Positions 25,382 through 33,933 of a stretch of 64,000 nucleotides of DNA are shown here, in pieces. Each line of letters starts with the position of its first letter. The stretch's first letter is position 1. Made by a program: the position numbers and the translations under genes. The stretch comes from MGBC120314 sp051877855 (GTDB lineage Bacteria > Bacillota > Clostridia > Lachnospirales > Lachnospiraceae): positions 1 through 64,000 of the forward strand of contig JBJEJH010000040.1 of the NCBI GenBank assembly GCA_051877855.1, read 5' to 3'. Under the pieces are notes generated by a model, which saw only the letters and a program-made list of their open reading frames with translations, did no database searches and was not told the origin of the DNA.

Positions 25382-25642
25382 ATGTTAGAGAATATTAGTG
25401 GACAGGATTTTATTTATGGTATGTCAGCAGTAGGTGCAGGTCTTGCGTTGATCGCAGGTATTGGTCCCGGTGTAGGTCAGGGTTATGCAGCAGGTCAGGC
25501 AGCTGCAGCGGTAGGTCGTAACCCTGGTGCTAAGTCCGATATCACTTCAACCATGTTACTTGGACAGGCCGTTGCCGAGACAACCGGTCTTTATGGTTTC
25601 GTTGTAGCTATTATTTTGATGTTCGTTAAGCCTTTCAAGTAA
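25382..25642 (+). CDS. atpE: ATP synthase F0 subunit c (Na+-type signature)
   Basis: An 86-residue hairpin of two membrane helices. Helix 1 carries GIGPGVGQGYAAGQ with Gln33. Helix 2 carries GQAVAETTGLYGF with Glu66, Thr67, Thr68 and Tyr71. Gln plus Glu-Ser/Thr-Thr and Tyr is the Na+ coordination pattern known from Ilyobacter and Acetobacterium c rings, so Na+ is the likely coupling ion. The polar loop RNPGAKSD is normal. It has a strong AGGAGG site. Confidence 0.95.
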   Translation: MLENISGQDFIYGMSAVGAGLALIAGIGPGVGQGYAAGQAAAAVGRNPGAKSDITSTMLLGQAVAETTGLYGFVVAIILMFVKPFK

Positions 25643-25687
25643 GATCCAAGCTTTATGACAAGATAAAGAATGGAAGGAGGCAATAAA

Positions 25688-26242
25688 TTGATACCAATGT
25701 CAAATGTACTGCTCACAGCAGCAGACGGTAGATTATTTGGATTGGATGCACAGCTTGTTTTTGATACAGCCGTAACGGCGGTCAATATCTTTATATTATT
25801 CGTGCTTTTATCTTATCTGTTATTTAATCCGGCGCGGGAAATGTTAAGAAAACGTGCTGAAAAGATTGCTGGTGAGCGCGAGTCGGCAAGGAAGGACAAA
25901 GAAGAAGCCTTTGCTGCGAAGGAAGAATATGAAGCCAGATTAAAGGATATCAATAAAGAAGCAGAAGCAATTCTGTCCGAAGCTCGTAAAAAGGCAATGA
26001 AGCAGGAAGAGCAGATTATTGAGGAAGCGAAGGAGGAAGCCGCAAGGATTCTCCAGAGAGCGGAAAATCAAGTTGCTCTTGAGAAGAAACGTGCCGTAGA
26101 CGAAGTTAAGACAGAGATGATCCAGATTGCATCCATGATGGCAGCCAAGGTTGTATCCGCCAAGATGGATACCACCATCAGTGATGCTCTTGTGGAAGAG
26201 ACTTTGAATGAGATAGGTGATAATACATGGCAAAGCAGGTAA
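25688..26242 (+). CDS. atpF: ATP synthase F0 subunit b
   Basis: A 184-residue b subunit: one N-terminal membrane helix (TAVNIFILFVLLSYLLF), then a long charged coiled coil (about residues 45-150) rich in Ala/Glu/Lys. It forms the peripheral stalk. The start is taken as TTG 25688, 7 nt after AAGGAGG; ATG 25697 would be 16 nt away and ATG 25670 precedes the site. It overlaps atpH by 16 bp. Confidence 0.9.
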   Translation: MIPMSNVLLTAADGRLFGLDAQLVFDTAVTAVNIFILFVLLSYLLFNPAREMLRKRAEKIAGERESARKDKEEAFAAKEEYEARLKDINKEAEAILSEARKKAMKQEEQIIEEAKEEAARILQRAENQVALEKKRAVDEVKTEMIQIASMMAAKVVSAKMDTTISDALVEETLNEIGDNTWQSR

Positions 26243-26775
26243 AGACGACTTATGGTGATGCTTTATTTGAACTGGCCGTGGAAGAGAATAAGACGGATGT
26301 GCTTTACAAGGAGGCACAGGAGGTTCTTAATACCTTTAAGGAAAATACAGAACTGGCCAGACTTCTCAATCACCCTAAGATTGATAATAAAAAGAAGCAG
26401 GAAGTCATTGAGAATATCTTTAAGGAAAGCGTTTCCGGGGATATGACAGGATTCCTGGTATTGATCGTTAATAAGGGAAGGCACAATGAGATTCAGAATA
26501 TCCTTACCTATTTTATTGATCGTGTAAAGGAATATAAGCGTATTGGTGTGGCACATGTCACCACTGCGAGAGAATTAAGTGATGCGCAGAAGAAGGCTGT
26601 TTGGGACAAGCTTCTTGCCACAACCACATATCTTTCATTTGAGATGGATTATAAAGTTGATGAGAGTCTCATCGGCGGTATGGTCATTCGAATCAAAGAT
26701 CGTGTAATTGATAGTAGTATCAAGACAAAATTAAGCGAACTTTCCAAAGATTTGCTTAAGATTCAGTTAAACTAA
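26227..26775 (+). CDS. atpH: ATP synthase F1 subunit delta
   Basis: A 182-residue delta/OSCP protein: YGDALFELAVEENK at the N-terminal helical domain, and DESLIGGMVIRIKDRVIDSSIKTKLSEL at the C-terminus, the usual family ending. It joins F1 to the b stalk. Its start lies within the 3' end of atpF, so the two are coupled. Confidence 0.93.
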   Translation: MAKQVKTTYGDALFELAVEENKTDVLYKEAQEVLNTFKENTELARLLNHPKIDNKKKQEVIENIFKESVSGDMTGFLVLIVNKGRHNEIQNILTYFIDRVKEYKRIGVAHVTTARELSDAQKKAVWDKLLATTTYLSFEMDYKVDESLIGGMVIRIKDRVIDSSIKTKLSELSKDLLKIQLN

Positions 26776-26798
26776 TAGAAGGAAGGTGCATTCGCTCC

Positions 26799-28301
26799 AT
26801 GAATTTAAGACCGGAGGAAATTAGCTCTGTGATTAAAGAGCAGATTAAAAAATATTCCAGCGAGCTGCAAAGTTCGGATGTGGGTACCGTTATTCAGGTA
26901 GCCGATGGTATTGCACGAATCCATGGTCTGGAAAATGCAATGCAGGGAGAACTTTTGGAATTTCCCGGCGATGTATTTGGTATGATCCTTAACTTAGAGG
27001 AAGATAATGTTGGTGCCGTATTGCTGGGTGACAGCAAGAGCGTCAACGAGGGAGATACCGTTAAGACCACAGGACGTGTAGTAGAAGTTCCTGTTGGTGA
27101 TGCGATGCTTGGACGTGTCGTTAATGCATTGGGACAGCCGATCGATGGCAAAGGACCAATCCATACCGACAAGTTCCGTCAGATTGAAAGAGTTGCATCC
27201 GGCGTTATTACAAGAAAGTCGGTAGATACACCGCTTCAGACGGGTATCAAGGCCATCGATGCCATGGTGCCGATCGGAAGAGGTCAGAGAGAGCTGATCA
27301 TCGGCGACCGTCAGACCGGTAAGACTGCCATTGCAATTGATACCATAATTAACCAGAAGGGCCAGAATGTAAAATGTATCTATGTTGCCATCGGTCAGAA
27401 GGCATCAACCGTTGCATCCATCGTTAAGACCTTAGAAGAATACGGTGCTATGGATTATACCACCATCGTGGCAGCAACTGCCAGTGAGCTTGCTCCGTTA
27501 CAGTATATCGCTCCATACTCAGGATGTGCGATTGGTGAAGAATGGATGGAAGCAGGACAGGATGTACTGGTTGTGTACGATGACTTAAGTAAGCATGCAG
27601 CGGCATATCGTACACTTTCATTGCTGCTTAAGAGACCACCGGGACGTGAGGCTTATCCGGGTGATGTATTCTATCTTCACTCAAGACTCTTAGAGAGAGC
27701 AGCCAGAATGTCTGACGAGTACGGCGGAGGATCCCTTACGGCACTTCCGATTATCGAGACGCAGGCGGGAGATGTATCTGCGTACATCCCAACCAACGTT
27801 ATTTCGATTACGGACGGACAGATTTATCTTGAGACCGAAATGTTTAACTCCGGTTTCAGACCGGCAGTAAATGCTGGTCTTTCCGTATCACGAGTAGGTG
27901 GTGCGGCACAGATTAAGGCGATGAAGAAGTTCGCCGCTCCGATTCGTGTGGAGTTGGCTCAGTATCGTGAGTTGGCAGCATTTACACAGTTCGGTTCAGA
28001 ACTTGATGCAGATACCAAGGAAAGACTTGCACAGGGCGAGCGTATCAAGGAAATGCTGAAGCAGCCACAGTACAAGCCGATGCCGGTTGAAAAGCAGGTT
28101 ATTATTATCTATGCAGCAACCAAGAAGTATCTTCTTGATATTGAAGTATCAAGAGTTCTTGAATTTGAGCAGGGATTATTTGATTTCATTGATACTAAGT
28201 ATCCGGAGATTCCGGAGAGTATTCGTAAGAATAAGGTATTGGATGAAGAGTCAGAGAAGTTATTGGTAAAAGCCATTGAAGAATTCAAGGCTGAGTTTTA
28301 A
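26799..28301 (+). CDS. atpA: ATP synthase F1 subunit alpha
   Basis: A 500-residue alpha subunit with the non-catalytic nucleotide site: GDRQTGKTAIAIDTI is the P loop, and VYDDLSKHAAAYRTLSLLLKRPPGREAYPGDVFYLHSRLLER is highly conserved. The arginine finger lies in SVSRVGGAAQ. Length is normal. Confidence 0.98.
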   Translation: MNLRPEEISSVIKEQIKKYSSELQSSDVGTVIQVADGIARIHGLENAMQGELLEFPGDVFGMILNLEEDNVGAVLLGDSKSVNEGDTVKTTGRVVEVPVGDAMLGRVVNALGQPIDGKGPIHTDKFRQIERVASGVITRKSVDTPLQTGIKAIDAMVPIGRGQRELIIGDRQTGKTAIAIDTIINQKGQNVKCIYVAIGQKASTVASIVKTLEEYGAMDYTTIVAATASELAPLQYIAPYSGCAIGEEWMEAGQDVLVVYDDLSKHAAAYRTLSLLLKRPPGREAYPGDVFYLHSRLLERAARMSDEYGGGSLTALPIIETQAGDVSAYIPTNVISITDGQIYLETEMFNSGFRPAVNAGLSVSRVGGAAQIKAMKKFAAPIRVELAQYRELAAFTQFGSELDADTKERLAQGERIKEMLKQPQYKPMPVEKQVIIIYAATKKYLLDIEVSRVLEFEQGLFDFIDTKYPEIPESIRKNKVLDEESEKLLVKAIEEFKAEF

Positions 28302-28325
28302 GAAAGAGCAAAAGGGTGATCGCAA

Positions 28326-29183
28326 ATGGCCTCAATGAGAGACATAAAAAGGCGTAAGGAAAGTGTACAAAGCACGGAACAGATTACGAAAGCCATGAAG
28401 CTCGTTTCTACGGTAAAGTTGCAGAAGGCAAGAGGAAGAGCAGAAAATTCAAAGCCGTTCTTTGATATGATGTATGCTACCGTAAGCAGCATGCTTGCAA
28501 AGTCCGGTAATGTTAATCACAGATTTCTTAAGGCAGGAGATTCGCCAAAGAAAGGAATTATTGTGATTACTGCCAACCGAGGTCTTGCAGGCGGATACAA
28601 TGCCAATGTAGAGAAGCTGGTAACCCGGGGCGAATTCGTCCGAGAAGATGTAGTAATCTACAATGTTGGTACCAAGGGAGCGGAAGTGTTCCGCCGTAAC
28701 GGATACGAGATTGCAGCGGATTACTCCGATGTGATCGAAAGTCCGTTGTATTCGGATGCAATTCGTATTGGAGAAGATGTGTTGCAGGATTTTACCGCCA
28801 ATAAGATTGGTGAGATCTATCTTGCATATACAAGCTTTAAAAATACCGTAACTCATGTTCCGACCCTGATTAAGCTCCTTCCGGTGGACAAGTCCCTGAT
28901 ACAGGATGAGAATAATGATGATCATGTTCTGATGAATTATGAACCGGAAGAAGAGGGTGCATTGGATGTAATTATTCCTAAGTACATCAATAGTCTGATC
29001 TATGGTGCATTGGTGGAAGCCGTTGCCAGTGAGAACGGTGCCCGTATGCAGGCCATGGACAATGCAACCAGCAACGCGGATGAGATGATTGCAGATTTGT
29101 CATTGAAGTATAACCGCGCAAGACAGGGTTCCATTACGCAGGAATTAACAGAAATTATCGCAGGTGCGTCTGCAATAAGTTAA
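28326..29183 (+). CDS. atpG: ATP synthase F1 subunit gamma
   Basis: A 285-residue rotor shaft: MASMRDIKRRKESVQSTEQITKAMKLVSTVKLQKA at the N-terminal helix and ENGARMQAMDNATSNADEM-L-YNRARQGSITQELTEI at the C-terminal helix, both signature regions. Confidence 0.97.
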   Translation: MASMRDIKRRKESVQSTEQITKAMKLVSTVKLQKARGRAENSKPFFDMMYATVSSMLAKSGNVNHRFLKAGDSPKKGIIVITANRGLAGGYNANVEKLVTRGEFVREDVVIYNVGTKGAEVFRRNGYEIAADYSDVIESPLYSDAIRIGEDVLQDFTANKIGEIYLAYTSFKNTVTHVPTLIKLLPVDKSLIQDENNDDHVLMNYEPEEEGALDVIIPKYINSLIYGALVEAVASENGARMQAMDNATSNADEMIADLSLKYNRARQGSITQELTEIIAGASAIS

Positions 29184-29199
29184 ATAAAGGAGTGACAAA

Positions 29200-30591
29200 A
29201 TGGCAGCTAATAATATCGGTAAGATTACACAGATTGTCGGCGCCGTACTTGATATCAAGTTCAGCGATGGCAATCTCCCGGAAATCAACACCGCCATTAA
29301 GATTAAAAGAAAAAACGGCGAAGAGTTAGTTGTTGAAGTATCACAGCATCTTGGTGATGACACGGTAAGATGTATCGCCATGGGTCCGACCGATGGTCTG
29401 GTACGTGGTATGGATGCAGAGAACACAGGTGCTCCGATTTCAGTGCCTGTCGGTGAGAATACCCTGGGACGTATTTTCAACGTATTAGGAAATCCAATTG
29501 ATAATAAACCGGCTCCGGAGGGTGTTGAGTATTTTCCAATCCACAGAAAGGCTCCGGCATTCGAGGAACAGTCCACATCAACGGAAGTTCTGGAGACAGG
29601 TATCAAGGTCGTTGACCTTCTCTGTCCGTACCAGAAGGGTGGTAAGATCGGTCTCTTCGGTGGTGCCGGTGTAGGTAAGACCGTATTAATTCAGGAGTTG
29701 ATTCGAAATATCGCCACAGAGCATGGCGGATATTCCGTATTTACAGGTGTAGGTGAGCGAACCAGAGAGGGTAATGACCTTTATCATGAAATGACAGAGT
29801 CCGGAGTTATTAACAAGACCACCATGGTATTCGGTCAGATGAATGAACCACCCGGGGCAAGAATGAGAGTAGGTCTTACAGGACTTACCATGGCAGAATA
29901 CTTCCGTGACCAGGGTGGAAAGGATGTGCTTCTGTTCATCGATAATATTTTCCGTTTCACACAGGCCGGTTCAGAGGTGTCCGCACTTCTCGGACGTATG
30001 CCGTCAGCCGTTGGTTACCAGCCGACACTGCAGACCGAGATGGGTGCATTGCAGGAGCGTATTACATCCACAAAGAATGGTTCCATCACATCGGTACAGG
30101 CGGTATATGTACCTGCCGATGACTTGACGGATCCGGCTCCGGCAACAACATTTGCGCATCTGGATGCAACCACCGTACTTTCACGTTCCATCGTAGAACT
30201 TGGTATTTATCCGGCGGTAGATCCGTTGGAGTCTACATCAAGAATTCTGGATCCGCGTATCGTCGGTGAAGAGCACTATAAGGTAGCCCGCGGCGTTCAG
30301 GAAATTTTACAGAAATATAAGGAATTACAGGATATCATCGCGATTCTTGGTATGGATGAATTGTCCGAAGATGACAAGCTTCTTGTAGCAAGAGCACGAA
30401 AGGTACAGAGATTCCTTTCACAGCCATTCTTCGTTGCAGGACAGTTTACCGGTCTTGAGGGACGTTATGTTCCGCTGAGTGAGACCATTCAGGGCTTTAA
30501 GGAAATCCTTGAAGGAAAGCATGATGACGTTCCGGAAGGATACTTCCTTAACGCAGGTAACATTGATGATGTTTTAGCAAGGATGAAGTAG
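29200..30591 (+). CDS. atpD: ATP synthase F1 subunit beta
   Basis: A 463-residue catalytic beta subunit: P loop GLFGGAGVGKTVLIQEL, catalytic Glu in GVGERTREGNDLYHEM, Walker B VLLFIDNIFRF, and the DELSEDDK (DELSEED-like) C-terminal lever. Length is typical. Confidence 0.98.
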   Translation: MAANNIGKITQIVGAVLDIKFSDGNLPEINTAIKIKRKNGEELVVEVSQHLGDDTVRCIAMGPTDGLVRGMDAENTGAPISVPVGENTLGRIFNVLGNPIDNKPAPEGVEYFPIHRKAPAFEEQSTSTEVLETGIKVVDLLCPYQKGGKIGLFGGAGVGKTVLIQELIRNIATEHGGYSVFTGVGERTREGNDLYHEMTESGVINKTTMVFGQMNEPPGARMRVGLTGLTMAEYFRDQGGKDVLLFIDNIFRFTQAGSEVSALLGRMPSAVGYQPTLQTEMGALQERITSTKNGSITSVQAVYVPADDLTDPAPATTFAHLDATTVLSRSIVELGIYPAVDPLESTSRILDPRIVGEEHYKVARGVQEILQKYKELQDIIAILGMDELSEDDKLLVARARKVQRFLSQPFFVAGQFTGLEGRYVPLSETIQGFKEILEGKHDDVPEGYFLNAGNIDDVLARMK

Positions 30592-30602
30592 AGGTAGAGC
30601 GT

Positions 30603-31010
30603 ATGGCAGGTAAATTATTTCATTTACAGATTATTTCACCTGACAGAGTCTTTTATGAAGGTGATGTGACGATGGTAGAATTCACCTCCAGCGAAGGCGA
30701 CATGGGTGTTTATGCAGATCACATACCTCTCACAACGGTTCTTGTACCGGGAGTCATGACCATACATGAAGAGGATGGAATCAAGAAAGCAGCACTCCAT
30801 TCCGGGTTTGTTACAATTCTTAAGGATAAGGTAACAATTCTTGCGGAGGTGGCAGAATGGCCGGAGGAAATCGACATCAATCGGGCCAACGAGGCACGAA
30901 TCCGTGCAGAACGACGTCTTGGCGGAACTTCCGGTGAGTCGAACCTGAATCTTATGCGTGCGGAATTAGCACTAAAGAGATCCTTGACCCGAATCAAGTT
31001 GCTTAGTTAA
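30603..31010 (+). CDS. atpC: ATP synthase F1 subunit epsilon
   Basis: A 135-residue epsilon subunit. The N-terminal beta barrel is FHLQIISPDRVFYEGDVTMVEFTSSEGDMGVYADHIPL, and a C-terminal helical hairpin (about 90-134) can act as an inhibitory arm. It is the last ATP synthase gene; a terminator follows. Confidence 0.95.
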   Translation: MAGKLFHLQIISPDRVFYEGDVTMVEFTSSEGDMGVYADHIPLTTVLVPGVMTIHEEDGIKKAALHSGFVTILKDKVTILAEVAEWPEEIDINRANEARIRAERRLGGTSGESNLNLMRAELALKRSLTRIKLLS

Positions 31011-31054
31011 GATGGATTCATTAAGCAATAAGAGCAAAGCAATATAAGAAATGA

Positions 31055-31120
31055 ATAAAACCTTCCAGTTTGGAAATAATGTGAGATAACAAATCTCGAT
31101 TATCAAACTGGGAGGTTTTT
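31055..31120 (+). terminator. Terminator of the atp operon overlapping the next ribosome binding site
   Basis: A long hairpin, AAAACCTTCCAGTTTGG paired with TCAAACTGGGAGGTTTT and an inner TGAGAT/ATCTCG part, ends in TTTTTT. Its 3' arm contains GGGAGGT, the ribosome binding site of the ywmB gene whose ATG begins at 31122 right after the T run. Confidence 0.85.
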
Positions 31121-31121
31121 T

Positions 31122-31946
31122 ATGTTTAAATTAAAAAAGAATCAAGACGGTAGAAAAACCATGGGAAAAACTCTGGATAAAAGAGCATGGAAAAAGACCA
31201 TGATGAAGGTAGTTCTTGCAGTCTTTTTGTGGGCAATCACTATTGTGCGTATCGTGATTTACGGCAAAGAGGAAGGAGCACAGGAAACTCTGGTAAATGC
31301 ATTTCACCAGATTCAGCTGAAGGAAATGTCGGCATCCATCAGCGCGGTGGGATTCTACTCAGATGTGTATTTAAGCGAGCAGGCCAAGGAGACCTTTGTA
31401 AAGGAACTTGGGTATGAGTTAGGGCTGAACTATTGTGATGTTTTTACACAGCGGGATGGAAACTTTTCGGTCAAAGGAATCCGCAAAGATGGAAAATACG
31501 CGAATACGGAGATTAAGTTAATAACCCATGAGGAAAAGATAACAGAAAATGTGCTGAATAGTAATCAATACATTTCCATCAAGATTGATTTGGGAAATAA
31601 TCTGGATGCAGCCATGCAATATCAGAAAATTGTTAAAGACCTATATGCCGGGATGGATATGACTACAGATGTCACGGTAAATCTCACAGGATATCTTGAG
31701 GGAGAAGCGGATATGGCGCTTAAGAATCTGATTGCGGATCAGCTGATTGATGAGGTAGGGGGCCGAATTGTGGCAGAAAATCGAACCAATGACCTCTATA
31801 CCATCTACGCATACACCGATAAAGTGGATGATTACATCAAGGTCAGCGGAAAGAAGATTAATCTCAATATCTCAGCATCCTATGATGAGGAGGCGGACCG
31901 TACTTATTTCTATGTTGCAACCCCTATCATCAATAGCGATTATTAA
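31122..31946 (+). CDS. ywmB: YwmB-like protein
   Basis: A 274-residue protein with one N-terminal membrane segment (about residues 28-48) and an extracytoplasmic mixed alpha/beta domain. It matches the YwmB (DUF1779, TATA-box-binding-protein-like fold) family in size and layout, and B. subtilis ywmB lies just downstream of its atp operon, as here. The function is unknown. The ribosome binding site is GGGAGGT inside the preceding terminator stem; a second in-frame ATG at 31161 lacks a site. Confidence 0.75.
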   Translation: MFKLKKNQDGRKTMGKTLDKRAWKKTMMKVVLAVFLWAITIVRIVIYGKEEGAQETLVNAFHQIQLKEMSASISAVGFYSDVYLSEQAKETFVKELGYELGLNYCDVFTQRDGNFSVKGIRKDGKYANTEIKLITHEEKITENVLNSNQYISIKIDLGNNLDAAMQYQKIVKDLYAGMDMTTDVTVNLTGYLEGEADMALKNLIADQLIDEVGGRIVAENRTNDLYTIYAYTDKVDDYIKVSGKKINLNISASYDEEADRTYFYVATPIINSDY

Positions 31947-32023
31947 GAACAGCGCATTTAGGCACCATTTTATTTGCAACTCATATAATAAAATAAATGT
32001 ATAATGTCAGGCGGGATTATTTT

Positions 32024-32431
32024 ATGTTTGATGAGGACATGAAATCTGAATTTTGGCAAAATTCATTATTGCAGATGGACTATATGGGATTGTGGAATAA
32101 TGAAAAAAGAGATGATTCCTATTTGTGGGAAATGTATCCACAAGAATCCAAAATACTTAGATCGCTGGCACAGGAAGCGTTGGATCTGGAGGATTATCGA
32201 GGAAGCTTTATCTATGATGAATATCCCGATAAGTTTCTATTCCTGCGCATGTCGGACCGGATTGCAAGACACTACGAAGAAGATTATGTAAAAAGAAATA
32301 AGAACGCTAATCAGACACCGGATGCCACTATGATGTTTGATGCCACCATGAAAAAATGGATCCGTGAAATGTCCCAGGTCATTCTGGCCAACGAAATTGA
32401 ACGAAGAAGACGGCGCAGAACATTTTGGTAA
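32024..32431 (+). CDS. Hypothetical protein with Arg-rich C-terminus
   Basis: A 135-residue soluble protein that I do not recognise. It is rich in aromatic and acidic residues (SEFWQNSLLQMDYMGLWNNE) and ends with an unusual run RRRRRRTFW. No signal peptide is seen. ATG 32024 is chosen because GCGGGA lies 8 nt upstream; an earlier ATG (31997) has none. Two TATAAT boxes precede it (31984 and 32000). It sits 77 bp after ywmB and 82 bp before spoVAF, so a sporulation role is conceivable. Confidence 0.7.
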   Translation: MFDEDMKSEFWQNSLLQMDYMGLWNNEKRDDSYLWEMYPQESKILRSLAQEALDLEDYRGSFIYDEYPDKFLFLRMSDRIARHYEEDYVKRNKNANQTPDATMMFDATMKKWIREMSQVILANEIERRRRRRTFW

Positions 32432-32513
32432 ATACGAATAAATATAGAATAAAAGGGTACATTATCCATAGTAGATGATGCATAGATCATCAAAAAATGA
32501 GAGAGGTAACAGC

Positions 32514-33923
32514 ATGAAAGAATTAACAACCTCCTTACAGGATAATGTATCCCTTTTTAGTAAGATCCTGCGTATTGATAAGAATTTTGATCTCATTTAC
32601 AAGGATATGGAGATTGACGGGGTTAAGGCAGGCTTTTTCTTTATTGATGGATTTGTGGACGATGGAATAATGCAAAGAATTTTGCAATATTTTTACGGAT
32701 TAAAGAAAGAGGATCTGCAAAATGCAGATTATTTTTCCTCGGCGGGGCTTCCCTATGTGGAAGTGGATGTGGAGACGGATGTGGATACCATTGTCACCAA
32801 TATTCTATCCGGTGTGGTGGGATTCTTTGTAGAGGGATTTGACAGGTGCGTTATGATTGACTGTCGCACCTATCCCATGCGAAGTGTGGACGAGCCCTGG
32901 AAGGACAAGGTCTTGCGGGGGTCCAGAGATGGATTTGTGGAGACACTGGTGTTTAATGTTGCATTAATCCGAAGAAGAATCAGAGATCCTAAGTTCTCGG
33001 TGGAGGTCATGCGTGTGGGGGAACGGTCCCGCAGTGATATTGCCCTCTGTTATATCGAAGACAAGGTGGACAAGAAGCTTCTAAATAAAATAAAAAACCG
33101 TCTAAAAAGCTTAAAGGTAGAGGCTCTTACCATGAATGTTGAGAGCGTGGCAGAGTGTCTTCTTCCCGGGAAATGGATCAATCCATTTCCCAAATACAAA
33201 TATTCAGAGCGTCCGGATACAGCGGCAGCAGCGGTGTTTGACGGGAATATCGTGATGATGGTGGACAATTCTCCGGCAGTGATCATTATGCCAACTTCTG
33301 TTTTTGACATGTTGGAGGAGGCAGATGATTTTTACTTTCCGCCAATGGTGGGATGCTATTTGCGATTTAGCCGATTTGTCATTACTTTTCTTGCGGTATA
33401 CCTTACTCCGGTCTGGCTGTTATTGATCAATAATCCCCGGTGGGTACCACCATGGCTGGAATTCATATTAATAACCGATGATATCACCGTGCCGGTTTTC
33501 TTCCAGCTAATGCTATTGGAACTGGCTATTGATGGACTTAAACTGGCAGCGGTGAATACCCCTAACGCCATATCTACCCCACTCAGTGTGGTGGCAGGTA
33601 TTATCGTAGGAGAATATGCCATCAGCTCAGGGTGGTTTAATGCGGAAAGTATGTTGTATATGGCATTTATAACCATTGCAACTTATTCTCAGGCGAGCTT
33701 TGAAATGGGGTACGCATTAAAATTTGCCCGGATTGGGATACTGATTCTGACAGCGGTGTTTGATGTGTGGGGGTTCATTATCGGAACCATAATTACGATT
33801 GTGATGGTGGTATACAATCAAACCCTGTCCGGTAAGAGTTATATTTATCCCTTAATTCCATTTAATAAAGAGAAGTTAAAACGCAAGATATTCCGGGTGA
33901 GGCTGCCCCATGATTATCAATAG
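32514..33923 (+). CDS. spoVAF: SpoVAF/GerA-family spore germination protein
   Basis: A 469-residue GerA-type membrane protein: an N-terminal cytoplasmic domain (residues 1-270, including SGVVGFFVEGFDRCVMIDCRTYP, RGSRDGFVETLVFNVALIRRRIRDP, SRSDIALCYIEDK) followed by about five membrane helices (about 280-455; PPMVGCYLRFSRFVITFLAVYLTPVW, NTPNAISTPLSVVAG). The short N-domain and the sequence style fit SpoVAF, which assists ion/dipicolinate release during germination. The other spoVA genes are not next to it. ATG 32514 follows AGAGAGGT. Enolase follows 10 bp later. Confidence 0.88.
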   Translation: MKELTTSLQDNVSLFSKILRIDKNFDLIYKDMEIDGVKAGFFFIDGFVDDGIMQRILQYFYGLKKEDLQNADYFSSAGLPYVEVDVETDVDTIVTNILSGVVGFFVEGFDRCVMIDCRTYPMRSVDEPWKDKVLRGSRDGFVETLVFNVALIRRRIRDPKFSVEVMRVGERSRSDIALCYIEDKVDKKLLNKIKNRLKSLKVEALTMNVESVAECLLPGKWINPFPKYKYSERPDTAAAAVFDGNIVMMVDNSPAVIIMPTSVFDMLEEADDFYFPPMVGCYLRFSRFVITFLAVYLTPVWLLLINNPRWVPPWLEFILITDDITVPVFFQLMLLELAIDGLKLAAVNTPNAISTPLSVVAGIIVGEYAISSGWFNAESMLYMAFITIATYSQASFEMGYALKFARIGILILTAVFDVWGFIIGTIITIVMVVYNQTLSGKSYIYPLIPFNKEKLKRKIFRVRLPHDYQ

Positions 33924-33933
33924 GAGGTAGAAA

